Positions 44,166-45,457 of a DNA stretch of 45,457 nucleotides are shown here, piece by piece. This DNA comes from Microcaldota archaeon (GTDB lineage: Archaea; Micrarchaeota; Micrarchaeia; Anstonellales; J096). The stretch lies in the NCBI GenBank assembly GCA_026982895.1, contig JALWQW010000019.1, positions 80,500-125,956 of the forward strand, written 5' to 3'. The notes below the pieces were generated by a model. The model ran no database searches. It was not told the DNA's origin and was given only the letters and a program-made list of their open reading frames with translations. Both the position numbers and the translations under genes were made by a program. Each line of letters opens with the position of its first letter. Positions within the stretch are counted from its first letter, which is position 1.

Positions 44166-45457
44166 ACAATCATCCCCAATGCGAGCAAAATTATAATGGC
44201 AGAGATTGGTAAAAGGTCTTTATAAATAGCACCCTTATTTTTCTGAGTCATATTTTTCTCTTCAACAAAACTTCCTTCGTGTGCATCACTTATATTCTTC
44301 GGCGGTAAGCTCTCTACAAGTTTAGATAAATATTCCAAATTATTCGCCAGCCGCTCAATCGTGCTGTCTTCCTCACCATAAAAGTGTGCGTGGCTTCCAA
44401 AGACTTTTCCCCAATAGGTCGTGTAGTTTGTATAATTATAATATGAACTGCCGAGGTCTGCTTGAAGATATGCAGTGTAAAAAGCAGCTGTGCTATAATC
44501 GCCCTTTGCTGCGTTCTTTAAAGCTAATAAATAGAAGTCCTTGTCTTCATCCTCCAGTTTATCGAAGGACACATTGTATAATTGAGGCAAGAGCCATGTT
44601 TTCAACAATTCTTCATTAACCTCGCTGCCATTTAAATTGGAGGCTTTTGTGTATAATTCTTTACTGAAGACACACCATTCGTAGCTCTCAGCATAGTTGA
44701 AGAGTATGTATGTTTTATAAGCTAGCGTTGCACTCTCTACAGGCTTTGAGAACATGGCGTAAGCTCTGCCCATTCTAAAATTTGCAGCCGCCACATATTC
44801 GAAGTTATTCGTATTAGGAGTTATGTGCTGGCTAATTGCGCTTAAATTGGATAGGCATTCCTCTGCTCTTCTAGTGGTTTTGGCTTTGTTTATGTTTAGA
44901 TTGAACCCTTCTTCTAGGGCATCTCTCAATGCCATGAGCTCTGCATTAGCTAAGAAGAGTGTATTTGAGGCTGTGTATTTATATCCCATTGCAAATTCTT
45001 TTTCAGTTGTATTGTAGAGTTTGTTGTAAAATTTAAGAGCTTCTAATGGCAGTTTATCCTTTATTGCATTGAGGTCTTCCTTGTAAAGATTGCTGAGTTG
45101 TTTGTAACTGTCGTCTAAATCGTATAAATAAGGGGAGCTTTCATTTGGCAATTTATTGTCTATATTGAACAATCCACTTACATTTTCTTTGTATTCTCTG
45201 CCTTTTAGAATTCTCAGAGCTTCGTCTACACTTTTTACATAGTATATTGGGTAATCGCGATAAAATTCCTTTGCAAGAATATAATCATACCGTGAATTTA
45301 AGGGGATAATTAAACCCCTCTTTCTTGCTTTTATGGCCGCTTCTGCTTTTTCTAGCACGCCGCCGACGGGCAGAACGCTTCCATCAGGGCTTATAGCACC
45401 TGTAATTCCATAGTCATTTAACGGGAGGTTTTCATCGGAGAAGACGCTGTAAAAAGC
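44135..45457 (-). CDS. Lon-like S16 serine protease with C-terminal membrane anchor (5' part cut by window)
   Basis: The visible 440 residues are the C-terminal part of a gene that continues beyond the right edge. The frame is open up to 45457. It begins with the end of the Lon proteolytic domain: GITGAISPDGSVLPVGG, then VLEKAEAAIKARKRGLIIPL, which contains the Lys of the Ser-Lys dyad. The catalytic Ser lies outside the window. A long helical region of about 330 residues follows, with many Tyr and Ala, resembling the extracytoplasmic part of archaeal S16 proteases of the COG1750 type. One membrane helix (LLPISAIIILLALGMIVWMV) and a short basic tail end the protein. The downstream coiled-coil gene overlaps its 3' end. 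Confidence 0.85.
   Translation of the reverse strand, partial: AFYSVFSDENLPLNDYGITGAISPDGSVLPVGGVLEKAEAAIKARKRGLIIPLNSRYDYILAKEFYRDYPIYYVKSVDEALRILKGREYKENVSGLFNIDNKLPNESSPYLYDLDDSYKQLSNLYKEDLNAIKDKLPLEALKFYNKLYNTTEKEFAMGYKYTASNTLFLANAELMALRDALEEGFNLNINKAKTTRRAEECLSNLSAISQHITPNTNNFEYVAAANFRMGRAYAMFSKPVESATLAYKTYILFNYAESYEWCVFSKELYTKASNLNGSEVNEELLKTWLLPQLYNVSFDKLEDEDKDFYLLALKNAAKGDYSTAAFYTAYLQADLGSSYYNYTNYTTYWGKVFGSHAHFYGEEDSTIERLANNLEYLSKLVESLPPKNISDAHEGSFVEEKNMTQKNKGAIYKDLLPISAIIILLALGMIVWMVKMSQRT

Overview
The window is archaeal. It carries an archaeal RNA polymerase operon with A split into A' and A'' and B unsplit, an archaeal CPSF-type nuclease (aCPSF1), DtdA, Trm5, an archaeal-type PheS, a C/D box guide RNA, and TATA boxes placed about 26 bases before start codons. 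Many genes look leaderless; genes inside operons instead have GGTGA or GAGGT ribosome-binding sites. The unsplit B subunit argues against most methanogens, halophiles and Archaeoglobus. The lineage cannot be fixed from the sequence alone. A DPANN-type or deep euryarchaeal genome is a guess.

Layout. 1-4.1 kb, minus strand: 3'-truncated Rad50, a secreted helical protein of unknown function, a DUF35 Zn-ribbon/OB protein and a MESH1-like HD hydrolase. 4.2-8.9 kb, plus strand: two unknown soluble proteins in an operon, an MscS channel and aCPSF1. 8.9-11.4 kb: a cation/proton exchanger and dtdA sharing one TATA box, then an unknown gene. 11.5-13.7 kb: the first HEAT-repeat protein (A) and a UPF0282-like metallo-hydrolase. 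13.7-18.4 kb: topoisomerase I with a CAP lipoprotein, divergent from a KaiC/RadB-like ATPase and a Nudix-endonuclease III fusion, then a C/D box sRNA. 18.4-21.6 kb, minus strand: a membrane protein, pheS and trm5 as an overlapping operon. 21.8-30.7 kb, plus strand: a Lys/Glu-rich coiled-coil protein, tRNA-Gln, and rpoH-rpoB-rpoA1-rpoA2-rpl30e-nusA. 30.8-35.5 kb: RNase Z, ThiI and a PMCA-like P-type ATPase. 35.5-43.4 kb, plus strand: HEAT proteins B and C, a HemK2-like methyltransferase, HEAT protein D and a small HExxH zincin. 43.4-45.5 kb, minus strand: a coiled-coil protein and a membrane-anchored Lon-like (S16) protease that runs off the right edge.

The most unusual content is the four-member HEAT family. 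A, B and D share an N-terminal domain. All four end in a short tail that starts at Asn-Pro and has Cys at tail position 23. The tail DNA of B and C is nearly identical although the protein bodies have diverged. This looks like a lineage-specific scaffold family with a selected or gene-converted C-terminal tag; its function is unknown. Other points of interest are the C/D box sRNA, two divergent gene pairs that each share a palindromic TATA box, and the Nudix-Nth fusion. No CRISPR array, insertion sequence, integrase or rRNA gene was seen, and no stretch over 300 bases lacks a gene.
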